Source of the DNA: an uncultured Rubrobacteraceae bacterium
GTDB taxonomy: Bacteria > Actinomycetota > Rubrobacteria > Rubrobacterales > Rubrobacteraceae
Direction of reading: 5' to 3'
Length of the DNA stretch: 64,000 nt
Assembly: GCA_902806065.1 (NCBI GenBank)
Contig: CADCVE010000001.1
Span: 1 to 64,000 of the forward strand
Made by a program: the position numbers and the translations under genes. The stretch's first letter is position 1. Every line of letters begins with the position of its first letter. Below the pieces are notes generated by a model. The model did not search any database. It was given only the letters and a program-made list of their open reading frames with translations, and was not told the DNA's origin. This document shows, one piece after another, positions 35,968-45,242 of this stretch.

Positions 35968-37017
35968 ATGGCCGAAACGTGGACTACAAAGAGTCTGCCG
36001 GAGAACGTGGACCTCATGGTTCTCGACGGTTCCGGCGTGCTCCGAACCGACGTTGGGCTTGAGGAGTTACCCTTCCACTTATCGGACCCGGAGGCTTTGA
36101 TCTGGTGTGATATAGCCAGTACGGAGGGGGGACAGGACGGACCTTACGGGCGTCTGCTGCGCGAGGTCTTCGGGTTCGACGGCCTTACTATAGAGGACTG
36201 TTTTACCAGGAACCACTTGCCGAAGGTGGATATCTACGACGAGTACCTCTTTATGGCCCTATTCTCGTTCCACCTCTCCGAAAAGACCCGGAGGGTCCAG
36301 ACCGTGGAACTGGACATATACGTCGGGACCAACTACGTGGTCTGCGTGCATCCGAGGCCGCTCCGGGAGCTTGACAGGGTGAGGCGGCGGATGCTTTCGA
36401 GGAACGAGTTCGTCACCTCCTCTCCGGCCAACGTCGCTCACACCGTCTTCGACGCGGTAGTGGACGAGTACCTGCCGATCATGAACAGGTTGTCCGCGAT
36501 GGTAGACGGCATAGAGGACAGGCTGCTCGACGAGGACCCGGATGGCGATGATACGGCGGTTCTCGACTCTCTTTTTCACCTCAAGCACGAGTTGACCGCG
36601 CTCCGGAGGCTGGCCGTTCCCCTGCGGGACGTCGTAGGCATCCTCATGAGGCCAACTACCAGGCTCGTCCCCGAGGAGAGTGCGGCGTACTACGATGACG
36701 TGCGGGACCATTTGATCCGGGTAGTCGACATGATCGACACCATGCGCGACTATCTCATGGACTCCCTGGACATCTACACCACCCAGCAAACCCGCCGCAA
36801 CGCCGAGCAAACGCAGCGGGTGAACCAGAGCGTCGCGCGCCTCACCGCCGTCTCGACCATCTTCCTGCCGCTGACCTTCATCACCGGAATCTACGGAATG
36901 AACTTCGAGCATATGCCCGAGCTCTCGACTCAGAATGGCTACTTCGTCGTTCTCGGCGTACTCTTCACGCTCGCCCTCTCGATGCTCTTCTACCTGCGTC
37001 GCAAGAAGATCATCTAG
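35968..37017 (+). CDS. corA: CorA-family magnesium/cobalt transporter
   Basis: The ATG at 35968 (GGAGCGC upstream) gives 349 residues; an upstream GTG at 35941 is less likely. A long cytoplasmic funnel domain ends in two C-terminal membrane helices. The pore signature YGMNFEHMPE is present between them. It forms a homopentameric Mg2+ channel in the membrane. Confidence 0.95.
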   Translation: MAETWTTKSLPENVDLMVLDGSGVLRTDVGLEELPFHLSDPEALIWCDIASTEGGQDGPYGRLLREVFGFDGLTIEDCFTRNHLPKVDIYDEYLFMALFSFHLSEKTRRVQTVELDIYVGTNYVVCVHPRPLRELDRVRRRMLSRNEFVTSSPANVAHTVFDAVVDEYLPIMNRLSAMVDGIEDRLLDEDPDGDDTAVLDSLFHLKHELTALRRLAVPLRDVVGILMRPTTRLVPEESAAYYDDVRDHLIRVVDMIDTMRDYLMDSLDIYTTQQTRRNAEQTQRVNQSVARLTAVSTIFLPLTFITGIYGMNFEHMPELSTQNGYFVVLGVLFTLALSMLFYLRRKKII

Positions 37018-37068
37018 ATGTGAATCCGCACGAGCCTGGCGCCAGCATGTAGAGGTACAATCGAGGTC

Positions 37069-38508
37069 ATGAACGGACGAGCGGTAACCGGCGTGTATGA
37101 CGCGGTGGTGGTGGGCTCCGGCCCTAATGGTCTTGCGGCGGCCGTGGAGTTGGCCCGTAACGGGCGCTCCGTGGTCGTGCTGGAGGCTGAAGAGACGATC
37201 GGCGGCGGCACCCGCTCGGCGGAACTCACCCTGCCCGGTTTCATCCATGACGTCGGCTCGGCGATACACCCTCTAGGCTATGCTTCGCCCTTCTTCTCGA
37301 CCCTGCCGCTAGAGGAGCATGGTCTGGAGTGGGTCCATCCATTGGCCCCACTCGCCCACCCCTTCGACGACGGTACCGCTGCTGTACTTGAACGCTCGGT
37401 GGAGGAGACCGGGGAGACTCTTGGCTCCGACGCCGGGGCGTACCGGAGGTTCATGGGACCACTGGCGCGGGACTTCCACAGGATCATCGACTCCCTTCTC
37501 GGCCCGCTGCGACCCCCGCGCCACCCGCTCGCGCTCGCCCGCTTCGGTCTTGGAGCGGTGCGCTCCGCTCGCGGCCTCGCCGAGAGTCTGTTCGAGGGCG
37601 AGAAGGCAAAGGGGCTCTTCGCCGGAAACGCCGCGCACTCTTTTTTGCCGATGGAGCAGGCGCCGAGCGCCGCGTTTGGTCTGGTCCTCGGTACCGTGGG
37701 GCACGCCGCCGGCTGGCCGTTCCCCAGAGGCGGCTCGCAGAAGATAGCCGACGCGCTCGTCTCCTACCTGCGTTCGCTAGGCGGCGAGGTGTATACCGGC
37801 GTCCGCGTCGGCTCCGTCGAGGAGGTGCCCCGGACGCGGGCGGTACTCTTCGACGTAACGCCGTGGCAGTTGCTCGACATCACCGGCCAGCACTTCACCG
37901 AGCGTTACAGGCGCGCCCTCAAAAGCTACCGGTATGGTCCGGGCGTCTTCAAGGTGGACTTCGCGCTTGACGGCCCGATCCCCTGGACGGCCGAGTCATG
38001 CAAGCGCGCCGGTACCGTCCACGTTGGCGGCACGCTCGATGAGATCTCCCAGGGAGAGGCCGCCGTATCGCGGGGTGGCCATCCCGAGAAGCCTTTCGTG
38101 CTGCTCGCGCAGCAGAGCCTCTTTGACGATACGCGGGCGCCCGAGGGCAAGCACACCGTATGGGCCTACTGCCACGTCCCCAATGGCTCTAGCGTTGACA
38201 TGACCGAGCGTATAGAGGCGCAGATCGAACGTTTCGCCCCCGGCTTCAGGGATCGTATCCTCGCGAAGAGCACTATGGGTCCCGCCGACCTCCAGCGCAT
38301 CAACGCCAACCATATCGGGGGCGACATCAACGGAGGTTTGCTGGATTTCCGCCAGCTCTTCACCCGGCCGGCCGTGCGGATCACGCCGTACTCCACCCCC
38401 GCCAAAGGGCTTTACCTATGCTCCTCCTCGACGCCACCGGGTGGCGGCGTCCACGGCATGTGTGGGTACTTCGCGGCACGCGCCGCGCTTGCGACCACGC
38501 TGCGCTGA
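37069..38508 (+). CDS. FAD-dependent oxidoreductase, phytoene-dehydrogenase-like
   Basis: 479 residues. The N-terminal dinucleotide-binding motif YDAVVVGSGPNGLAAAVELARNG, then VVVLEAEETIGGGTRS, is of the amine-oxidase/CrtI type. The C-terminal FAD motif is GLYLCSSSTPPGGGVHGMCG. Members of this 'NAD(P)/FAD-dependent' clade are not proven carotenoid desaturases, and no carotenoid genes lie nearby. Transcribed alone. Confidence 0.85.
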   Translation: MNGRAVTGVYDAVVVGSGPNGLAAAVELARNGRSVVVLEAEETIGGGTRSAELTLPGFIHDVGSAIHPLGYASPFFSTLPLEEHGLEWVHPLAPLAHPFDDGTAAVLERSVEETGETLGSDAGAYRRFMGPLARDFHRIIDSLLGPLRPPRHPLALARFGLGAVRSARGLAESLFEGEKAKGLFAGNAAHSFLPMEQAPSAAFGLVLGTVGHAAGWPFPRGGSQKIADALVSYLRSLGGEVYTGVRVGSVEEVPRTRAVLFDVTPWQLLDITGQHFTERYRRALKSYRYGPGVFKVDFALDGPIPWTAESCKRAGTVHVGGTLDEISQGEAAVSRGGHPEKPFVLLAQQSLFDDTRAPEGKHTVWAYCHVPNGSSVDMTERIEAQIERFAPGFRDRILAKSTMGPADLQRINANHIGGDINGGLLDFRQLFTRPAVRITPYSTPAKGLYLCSSSTPPGGGVHGMCGYFAARAALATTLR

Positions 38509-38648
38509 AGAAGCTCGAGGTGCGGCGTCTCGGCGCTGTTCAGATACTTGACCCGAGCCGGGTCCCTCGCTACCGTAACCTCTGGGGGCGGCGCCACGAC
38601 GTTTGCGAGGGGTGAGGTTCTATTCCGCGTCCTGAAGGAGGCTATGGG

Positions 38649-39866
38649 ATGAGCGAGGTGGGGGACGATGCGAGCGCCCCGTTAGAGGGTGTCCGCGTGG
38701 TCGAGATGGGGAGCCTGCTCGCGGGTCCCTTCTGCGGCCAGCTACTAGGGGACTTCGGGGCGGAGGTTATAAAGGTCGAGCCGCCCGGCCAGGGCGACCC
38801 CATGCGCGAGTGGGGGCGGCACCGCAAGGAGGGCCGTACCCTGTGGTGGCCGATCATCGCGCGCAACAAGAAGTCCGTTACGCTGAACCTGCGGGAGAAA
38901 GAAGGACAGGAACTTGCCCGCCAACTTATCGCAGGAGCCGACGTGCTGGTCGAGAACTTCCGGCCCGGCACGATGGAACGCTGGGGGCTCGGGTATGAGG
39001 ACCTGAGCGAGACCAACCCCGGTCTGGTAATGGTGCGCGTCTCCGGATACGGGCAGACGGGACCGTACAAGGCGCGGGCGGGGTTCGGGGCCATCGGGGA
39101 GGCGATGGGGGGCATAAGGCACGTGACGGGCTTCCCCGACCGGCCGCCGCCGCGGGTGGGCGTCAGCCTCGGTGACTCGCTCGCGGCGACCTTCGGGGCT
39201 CTCGGGGCGGTAACGGCGCTCTTCGACCGGGAGACGCGCGGCGGCAAGGGACAGGTGGTGGACGTCGGTATCTACGAGGCCGTGCTCGCCCTCATGGAGA
39301 GCACCATCCCGGAGTATGCGTTGACCGGGCACGTTCGGGGCCGTACCGGGGGTATCCTGCCGTTCGTGGCGCCGTCGAATACCTACCCCACCGCCGATGG
39401 CGATTACGTGGTCATCGGGGCTAATGCCGATACTGTCTTCGCGCGTTTCGCACAGGCTGTCGGGCAGCCGGAATGGGCCGAGGACGAGCGGTATGCTACT
39501 CATAACGCTCGGGGAGAGAACCAGGAGGAGTTGGACGACATAATCTCCAACTGGACCGAGAGACATGAGGCGGACGACGTATTGAAGATCATGGAAGAGG
39601 CGGGGGTGCCGGCCGGAAAGCTGTTTACCGCCAGAGATATGGTCGAAGATCCGCACTATGCTGCCAGGGAGAACATCGTCGAGGTCGAGGATCCGGAGAT
39701 CGGGGCCTTTCCGATGCAGAACGTCGTCCCGCGCCTGAGCCGGACGCCCGGGAGAGTCCACCGGACGGGACCGGGGCTCGGGGAGCATAACGATGAGGTG
39801 TACGGGGAGGTTCTGGGGTTGGACGAGCACGAGCGGGACGAGTTGCGCGAACGGGGCATCATCTAA
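38649..39866 (+). CDS. CaiB/BaiF-family CoA transferase (class III)
   Basis: 405 residues; AAGGAGGCTATGGG precedes the ATG. GSLLAGPFCGQLLGDFGAEVIKVEPP, then NKKSVTLNL, ADVLVENFRPG and the catalytic Asp in VSLGDSLAAT identify the formyl-CoA-transferase fold. It moves CoA between carboxylic acids. It overlaps the lyase gene by 1 bp (TAATG), so it probably activates the acid that the lyase then cleaves. Confidence 0.93.
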   Translation: MSEVGDDASAPLEGVRVVEMGSLLAGPFCGQLLGDFGAEVIKVEPPGQGDPMREWGRHRKEGRTLWWPIIARNKKSVTLNLREKEGQELARQLIAGADVLVENFRPGTMERWGLGYEDLSETNPGLVMVRVSGYGQTGPYKARAGFGAIGEAMGGIRHVTGFPDRPPPRVGVSLGDSLAATFGALGAVTALFDRETRGGKGQVVDVGIYEAVLALMESTIPEYALTGHVRGRTGGILPFVAPSNTYPTADGDYVVIGANADTVFARFAQAVGQPEWAEDERYATHNARGENQEELDDIISNWTERHEADDVLKIMEEAGVPAGKLFTARDMVEDPHYAARENIVEVEDPEIGAFPMQNVVPRLSRTPGRVHRTGPGLGEHNDEVYGEVLGLDEHERDELRERGII

Positions 39867-40759
39867 TGCGCGTGGAGGTCGTAGACGTTGGTCCCCGGGA
39901 CGGTCTGCAGAACGAAGACAAGACCCTCTCGCCGCAGACTCGCGCCGAACTGTGTGACAGGCTCGCGGCGGCCGGGCTCCCCAGAATCGAGGCGGCGAGC
40001 TTCGTCAACCCGAAGCGAGTCCCCCAGATGGCTGGCGCCGAGGAGGTAATGGCGAAGATAGAGCGTCGTCCTGGTACGGTCTACGCGGGCCTCGTGCTCA
40101 ACGAGAAGGGTTACGAGCGAGCAGTAGAGGCCGGGGTGGACGAAGTCCGCTACGCGTTTCCGGTCACGGAGACGTTTGCGAAGCGCAACCAGAACACCAC
40201 CGTAGCAGATGCGACCGTATTGGCGGCCCGGCTCGTGGAGCGGGCGCGGCTGGATGGGGTGCGCGTCTCGATCACGCTCTCCACAGTGTTTGGTGATCCG
40301 TTCGAGGGAGGCGTGGAGCCCGGGCACGTGCTGGAGATCGCCGGAAAAGTGGCGGACTCGAACCCGGATGAGATAGTCCTGGCCGACACCATCGGCGTGG
40401 GTGTCCCAACCCAGGTGCGACATCTAGTCGAGTCGGTCGCGACATTTGGCGTGACGGTTGGATGCCACTTTCACGACACGCGCAACACCGGGATCGCGAA
40501 CGCCGTCGCCGCCGTCGAGAGCGGCGCGACGGTGCTCGATGCCTCGGTGGGCGGTACGGGCGGGTGTCCGTTTGCGCCGAAGGCTACCGGCAACATCTCG
40601 ACAGAGGACCTCGTCTACACGCTGCACGGGATGGGACATGAGACGAGTATCGACCTGGGAGAGCTTATCGAGGTGGCGACGTGGCTCTCCGGACAGCTCG
40701 GCAAGGAGTTACCGGGTCAGGTCTACAAGGCCGGTAACTTCGAGCCGGTGGCAGGATAG
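39866..40759 (+). CDS. hydroxymethylglutaryl-CoA lyase
   Basis: 297 residues. DVGPRDGLQNE (residues 7-17, with the metal-binding Asp), HFHDTRNTG (His201, His203) and the catalytic loop GGTGGCPFAPKATGN with Cys234 are all present. Cleaves HMG-CoA to acetoacetate and acetyl-CoA, or a similar 3-hydroxy-acyl-CoA. Coupled to the CoA transferase, it suggests use of HMG, citramalate-type or leucine-derived acids. Confidence 0.92.
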   Translation: MRVEVVDVGPRDGLQNEDKTLSPQTRAELCDRLAAAGLPRIEAASFVNPKRVPQMAGAEEVMAKIERRPGTVYAGLVLNEKGYERAVEAGVDEVRYAFPVTETFAKRNQNTTVADATVLAARLVERARLDGVRVSITLSTVFGDPFEGGVEPGHVLEIAGKVADSNPDEIVLADTIGVGVPTQVRHLVESVATFGVTVGCHFHDTRNTGIANAVAAVESGATVLDASVGGTGGCPFAPKATGNISTEDLVYTLHGMGHETSIDLGELIEVATWLSGQLGKELPGQVYKAGNFEPVAG

Positions 40760-40762
40760 GAG

Positions 40763-41545
40763 GTGTTCAATCTCATCTCCTGGAACGTTGCCGGCAGAGT
40801 CAAGAAGCTACCTATGCAAGCCAACGGTCTAGCGGAGCACGAACCGCACGTCATTGCATTGCAGGAAGTTACGGCTACGACTATTCCCTTGTGGCGGAGC
40901 GAGCTAGAAGCTCGCGAATACCAAATCATCACCAGCTTCGATTTGGCGAGTGATCGTGAAAGCCTAGTGGGAGGACGGAAGTATTGCGTCCTCACGGCGT
41001 CGCGATGGCCCATGGAGGCGCTGCCGCCGACTGACTTCGACTTACCCTGGCCGGAGCGTGTGCTTTCCGTTATCGTGCATAGTCCATGGGGTGAAATCGA
41101 GTGCCACAATGTACACCTCCCAGCGGGGGTCTCGCACGGATGGATAAAAGTCGAGACGTTTGAGGGAATCTACGGGCGACTCGCTGGTGAGAGCAAACTC
41201 CCGCGCATCCTGTGCGGCGACTTTAACTCACCGCGAGCGGAACGAACAGACGGGGTCACTGTCCCGTTCGGCGATCACAAGGAACGCTGGTCGAGTGCCG
41301 AATTGAGCGTGATAACCGGTCTTGCGGAGTACGATCTTGGGGACGTCTACCGCCACCTCCACGGGTTTGGGAAGCAGGACGTAAGCTGGGTGATGTGGCG
41401 CTTGGGCAAGCAGTACAGTCGTCGCTTCGACCATGTTTTCGCTTCGCAGCGTCTAAACCTAAAATCCTGCGGTTATCTACACTCACTCAGGGAGCAAGGT
41501 TTTAGCGACCATTCGCCGATCGAGGCTTGCTTTGCACCGGGGTAA
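40763..41545 (+). CDS. endonuclease/exonuclease/phosphatase-family protein
   Basis: 260 residues from a GTG 3 nt after the lyase stop. LISWNVAGRVKKLPM, HVIALQEVTA (metal-binding Glu), CHNVHLPAGV, ILCGDFNSPR and GFSDHSPIEACF form the full EEP catalytic set. Substrate (DNA, phospholipid or other phosphodiester) cannot be told. No secretion signal. No functional link to the preceding pair is obvious. Confidence 0.85.
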   Translation: MFNLISWNVAGRVKKLPMQANGLAEHEPHVIALQEVTATTIPLWRSELEAREYQIITSFDLASDRESLVGGRKYCVLTASRWPMEALPPTDFDLPWPERVLSVIVHSPWGEIECHNVHLPAGVSHGWIKVETFEGIYGRLAGESKLPRILCGDFNSPRAERTDGVTVPFGDHKERWSSAELSVITGLAEYDLGDVYRHLHGFGKQDVSWVMWRLGKQYSRRFDHVFASQRLNLKSCGYLHSLREQGFSDHSPIEACFAPG

Positions 41546-41691
41546 CGCGTCCAGCAAGGAAAAAAGAGTCTAATGGCATACAACATGCCGCTATCGTCGC
41601 TCGACGAGCAGCGCACAGTCATCGCCGGTACTCCCGGCGGGAGTGCAATGAGTAGCTCTCCAGGGAACTGGCGGCGGAAGGAGATGAGAGT

Positions 41692-42312
41692 ATGAACATT
41701 GGAATCATTGGCGCGGGGAATATCGGTGCGACCGCCGCGAGGCTCTTCGCGGACGCTGGTCACCGGGTGGCGATAAGCAACTCGCGGGGGCCGGAGTCGC
41801 TATCTTCGCTCATCGAGGAGATCGGGCCGAACGCGAGCGCCGTCAGCGTAGAGGAAGCGGCCGGGTTCGGGGAGGTGGTGCTGGTGGCTATACCGTTCGG
41901 GCGCTACGAGACGCTGCCAGCCGCCCAACTCGCGGACAAGGTCGTTATCGACGCCACGAACTACTATCCGGGGTGAGACGGTCAAATAGACTTCGGCGGT
42001 CTGACGTCGAGCGAGGTAATCTCCCAACATCTGCCGGGCGCCCGCCTCGTGAAGGCATTTAACACGATGTACTACGAGACTCTGCGCACTCGTGGGAGCC
42101 AGTCTTATGAGGACCGGCTCGTGCTCTTCGTGGCTGGAGACGACGCGGAGGCGAAGGCTGTGGTTTCGGGGCTTATGGATGAGATCGGCTTTGCCGCCGT
42201 GGACACGGGCTCCTTGAGGGACGGTGGCGGTAAGCAGCAGCCGGGCTCCCCCATCTACAACCAACCGATGTCGGATGAGCGCGCCCGTGAGATCCTCTCC
42301 AGGATAGGCTGA
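41692..42312 (+). pseudogene. NADP-binding F420-reductase-like protein with in-frame TGA
   Basis: ATG 41692 (GAAGGAGATGAGAGT upstream) begins MNIGIIGAGNIGATAARLF, the dinucleotide-binding start of NADPH-dependent F420 reductase-like proteins. After DATNYYPG the frame meets TGA (41974-41976), then continues in the same frame with DGQIDFGGLTSSEVISQHLP, GARLVKAFNTMYYETL and onward to 42312. The family usually has Arg or similar at the stop position, and CGA-to-TGA is one transition. Repaired length is 206 residues. As written the product has only the nucleotide-binding half. Confidence 0.8.
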
Positions 42313-42366
42313 ACCATGCGCTGAGGATATTCCGCCCTTTTCGCTAACTTCTGGCGACGGCGTGGC

Positions 42367-42396
42367 TTGACGCTGAGTGGCGTGGACACGAATATA
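42367..42396 (+). promoter_or_regulatory. likely sigma-A promoter of the formaldehyde operon
   Basis: TTGACG (42367-42372), an 18-bp spacer and AATATA (42391-42396) lie 42 bp upstream of the dehydrogenase start. Near-consensus -35; the -10 could shift by one base. Confidence 0.45.
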
Positions 42397-42437
42397 CGAG
42401 GACAAAGACCGTAGAGGGATGAGGGATAGGAGACGCA

Positions 42438-43547
42438 TTGGATATAAAAGCGGCTGTGGCTTTTGAGGCGGGCGAACCGTTAAAGGTAGAGACGGTGGAG
42501 CTTGCGGGGCCTCAGGAGGGCGAGGTTCTGGTAGAGGTCCGGGCTACCGGCGTGTGTCACACGGACGAGTACACGAGGAGTGGCGCCGATCCCGAGGGGT
42601 TGTTTCCTTCGGTCCTGGGGCACGAGGGGGCCGGGGTCGTGGTGGAGGTTGGTCCGGGGGTGAGGAGCCTGAAGGAGGGGGATCATGTGATCCCGCTGTA
42701 CACCCCGGAGTGCCGGGAGTGCGAGTATTGCGTGAGCCAGAAGACGAACCTTTGCCAGGCGATCCGGGTGACCCAGGGCCAGGGCCTGATGCCCGACGGC
42801 ACGAGTCGCCTCTCTATCAACGGCGAGAAGCTCTACCACTACATGGGCACCTCGACCTTCGCCAGCCATACTGTGGTACCGGAGATCGCGCTGGCGAAGA
42901 TACGCGAGGATGCCCCGTTCGAGAAGGTCTGCTACATCGGCTGCGGTGTCACCACCGGCGTCGGCGCGGTTATCAACACGGCTAAAGTCGAACCCGGCGC
43001 GAACGTCGTCGTCTTCGGCCTCGGCGGCATCGGGCTGAACGTAGTTCAGGGCGCGCGGATGGTTGGCGCGGATAAGATAGTCGGCGTGGACCTCAACCCG
43101 GCGCGTAAACCTCTCGCCGAGAAGTTCGGTATGACACACTTCGTAAACCCCAGTGAGGTCGAGGGCGACCTCGTGCCGTATCTGGTGGACCTGACCGGCG
43201 GTGGCGCTGATTACAGCTTCGAGTGCATCGGTAACGTCGAGGTTATGCGTCAGGCTTTGGAATGTTGCCACAAAGGCTGGGGGGTCTCGGTGATAATCGG
43301 GGTCGCGGCGTCGGGACAGGAGATCTCCACGCGCCCGTTTCAGCTCGTTACCGGCCGGACGTGGAAAGGGACGGCATTTGGCGGGGCGAGAGGACGGACG
43401 GACGTTCCGAGGATCGTGGACTGGTACATGGACGGCAAGATCAACATAGACGATCTCATCACCCACACGATGCCCCTCGAAGACATCAACACCGCCTTCG
43501 ACCTGATGCACGAGGGCGAGTCCATCCGTAGCGTCGTCACGTTCTAG
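42438..43547 (+). CDS. adhC: S-(hydroxymethyl)glutathione dehydrogenase / class III alcohol dehydrogenase
   Basis: 369 residues from a TTG (AGGAGACGCA upstream). Catalytic zinc ligands Cys40 and His62 ([16 protein letters not shown]), structural zinc Cys92/95/98/106, and the NAD motif [10 protein letters not shown] are present; the length and the [11 protein letters not shown] loop fit class III. Oxidises S-hydroxymethylglutathione made from formaldehyde. Pairs with the esterase gene 8 bp downstream. A mycothiol-dependent enzyme is an alternative in actinobacteria, but the partner argues for glutathione. Confidence 0.93.
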   Translation: MDIKAAVAFEAGEPLKVETVELAGPQEGEVLVEVRATGVCHTDEYTRSGADPEGLFPSVLGHEGAGVVVEVGPGVRSLKEGDHVIPLYTPECRECEYCVSQKTNLCQAIRVTQGQGLMPDGTSRLSINGEKLYHYMGTSTFASHTVVPEIALAKIREDAPFEKVCYIGCGVTTGVGAVINTAKVEPGANVVVFGLGGIGLNVVQGARMVGADKIVGVDLNPARKPLAEKFGMTHFVNPSEVEGDLVPYLVDLTGGGADYSFECIGNVEVMRQALECCHKGWGVSVIIGVAASGQEISTRPFQLVTGRTWKGTAFGGARGRTDVPRIVDWYMDGKINIDDLITHTMPLEDINTAFDLMHEGESIRSVVTF

Positions 43548-43555
43548 GAGATACC

Positions 43556-44413
43556 TTGCCCGAAAACCTCACCACCCTCCAAGAGCACGCCTGCTTCGGC
43601 GGTACCGTTGCAGCCTACACCCACCACTCCGAAGCGTGCGACGCCGAGATGCGTTTCGCCGTTTTTACACCGCCACAGGCCGCCGAAGGACGGGTACCGG
43701 TCCTCTACTACCTCGCCGGCCTTACCTCTACCGAGGAGACCTTCATGACCAAAGGCGGCGCCCAGCGGTACGCTGCCGAACATGGTCTTATGCTCGTCGC
43801 TCCGGATACCAGCCCGCGCGGCCTCGGCCTCCCCGGAGAGGATGATGACTACGACTTCGGTAGCGGCGCGGGCTTCTATATCGACGCTACCGTCGAGCCC
43901 TGGGCGAAGCACTACCGGATGCATACCTACGTCACGCGGGAGTTGCCGGCCCTCATTGAGGCCAACTTCCCCGCCCGGCCCGGCGTTCGGGGAATCTTCG
44001 GGCACTCCATGGGTGGGCATGGGGCGCTCACCTTGGCGCTCAAGGACCCGGATCTCTACCGCTCCGTCTCGGCCTTCGCCCCGATCTCCGCGCCAACGCG
44101 TGTCCCCTGGGGGAAGAAGGCCTTCTCCGGCTACCTCGGCCCGGACGAAGAGGTCTGGCGCGAGCACGACGCCACCGAACTAATGCTCCGGAGACCCTTC
44201 CCCGATGGATGCACGATTCTTGTGGACCAGGGCGACGCCGATGAGTTCCTGGAGGAGCAACTCTCTCCCGGAGTCTTTGAAGACGCCTGCCGGGAAGCGG
44301 GACAGCCTCTTACCCTGCGGTGGCGCGAGGGCTACGACCACGGCTACTACTTCATCTCCACGTTCATGGAAGACCACATCCGGCACCACGCCGCGGTCCT
44401 GAACGCCGGATGA
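43556..44413 (+). CDS. fghA: S-formylglutathione hydrolase
   Basis: 285 residues from a TTG (AGGAGATACC upstream). The esterase-D fold is shown by YYLAGLTSTEETFMTKGGAQ and the nucleophile elbow FGHSMGGHGAL with Ser151; catalytic Asp and His lie in LVDQGDADEFL and GYDHGYYF. It releases formate and glutathione from S-formylglutathione, the second step of formaldehyde detoxification after AdhC. Confidence 0.95.
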   Translation: MPENLTTLQEHACFGGTVAAYTHHSEACDAEMRFAVFTPPQAAEGRVPVLYYLAGLTSTEETFMTKGGAQRYAAEHGLMLVAPDTSPRGLGLPGEDDDYDFGSGAGFYIDATVEPWAKHYRMHTYVTRELPALIEANFPARPGVRGIFGHSMGGHGALTLALKDPDLYRSVSAFAPISAPTRVPWGKKAFSGYLGPDEEVWREHDATELMLRRPFPDGCTILVDQGDADEFLEEQLSPGVFEDACREAGQPLTLRWREGYDHGYYFISTFMEDHIRHHAAVLNAG

Positions 44414-44444
44414 CAGGCGCCGTAAAGAGACGGCGATAGCTGCG

Positions 44445-44479
44445 CCCGGCGGCTCCCGCAAGTCTCCGGGAGTCCCGGG
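44445..44479. terminator. shared terminator between convergent genes
   Basis: CCCGG.GGCTCCCG and CGGGAGTCCCGGG fold into a long hairpin between the fghA stop and the minus-strand stop at 44486. TTACTCTACTTTTTC follows on the plus strand. Confidence 0.6.
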
Positions 44480-44485
44480 CTTACT

Positions 44486-45067
44486 CTACTTTTTCTCTTT
44501 GGGGTAGAGCCAGAAGGAGAAGAGGCGGGTCATGCGCGGCATTACTATGTAGGTCATAAGCGTGACCATTACCAGCGTAAAGAAGAGCGTGCGCAGCGCC
44601 ACGGGGGCGCTGCCGAGCAGAGGGTCGAGCACCATAAATACCAGGGTCGCCAGCGGGAAGACCGCCAGCCAGGTTATGGTAGCCATCTTGTAGCGTGGTG
44701 GGGGTGGGGCGCCTTTTTTGGAGGGTAGCGTGAACCACGTCTCCAGACCGGTCAGGATGCGTACCTTGGGCTCTTCATAGATCAGGGGCCGCGCCCGCTC
44801 GTTCCAGCGGCGGCGCTCCTCTGAGTTTTGCCAGGCGCGCAGGTTGCTCGCGTGATCGAAGCTGAAGACGATCTGGTACTCGTCGTCGTCCGAATCACTC
44901 GGACGGAAGTTGTTCGAGCCGAGGTAGCCCGGAAACCCGGACGCCGCCGCCGTAATACCGGAGACCCACTCCTCGAACTCCTTCTCACAACCCGGCTTCA
45001 CCCGCCGCGACGCTACCGCCGTTACCGGAGGATCATTCGCTACATTAGTATTCTCGCGCTCGGTCAT
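44486..45067 (-). CDS. antibiotic-biosynthesis-monooxygenase-fold membrane protein
   Basis: The ATG at 45067 gives 193 residues; the longer frame to 45274 overlaps the divergent spo0M remnant. Residues ~15-100 form an ABM ferredoxin-like domain (AVASRRVKPGCEKEFEEWVS, then GYLGSNNFRPS, and IVFSFDHASNLRAW). Two membrane helices follow (about 125-145 and 155-175). Such ABM-plus-membrane proteins are widespread, and their activity is unknown. Confidence 0.8.
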   Translation of the reverse strand: MTERENTNVANDPPVTAVASRRVKPGCEKEFEEWVSGITAAASGFPGYLGSNNFRPSDSDDDEYQIVFSFDHASNLRAWQNSEERRRWNERARPLIYEEPKVRILTGLETWFTLPSKKGAPPPPRYKMATITWLAVFPLATLVFMVLDPLLGSAPVALRTLFFTLVMVTLMTYIVMPRMTRLFSFWLYPKEKK

Positions 45068-45242
45068 ATCCCTAGACAAACGTACCCTCGTAGGAAAATG
45101 CGTCTCATCCACTCTAACATACCGGTACCCGTACTCCCCAACCAGTCGCCGCTGGCGTACCTCGACCTCTCTATTCCGCAGATGCCTGGAAGTGCCAACA
45201 TGAGAATATAAGGTTGGAAAGTATTCCTGAAAGAGGAGTAGC

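Noticed and set aside
41974-41976. TGA as a possible selenocysteine codon
   Set aside because: No SECIS-like hairpin is evident directly after it and the position is not catalytic in this family; a nonsense change is simpler.
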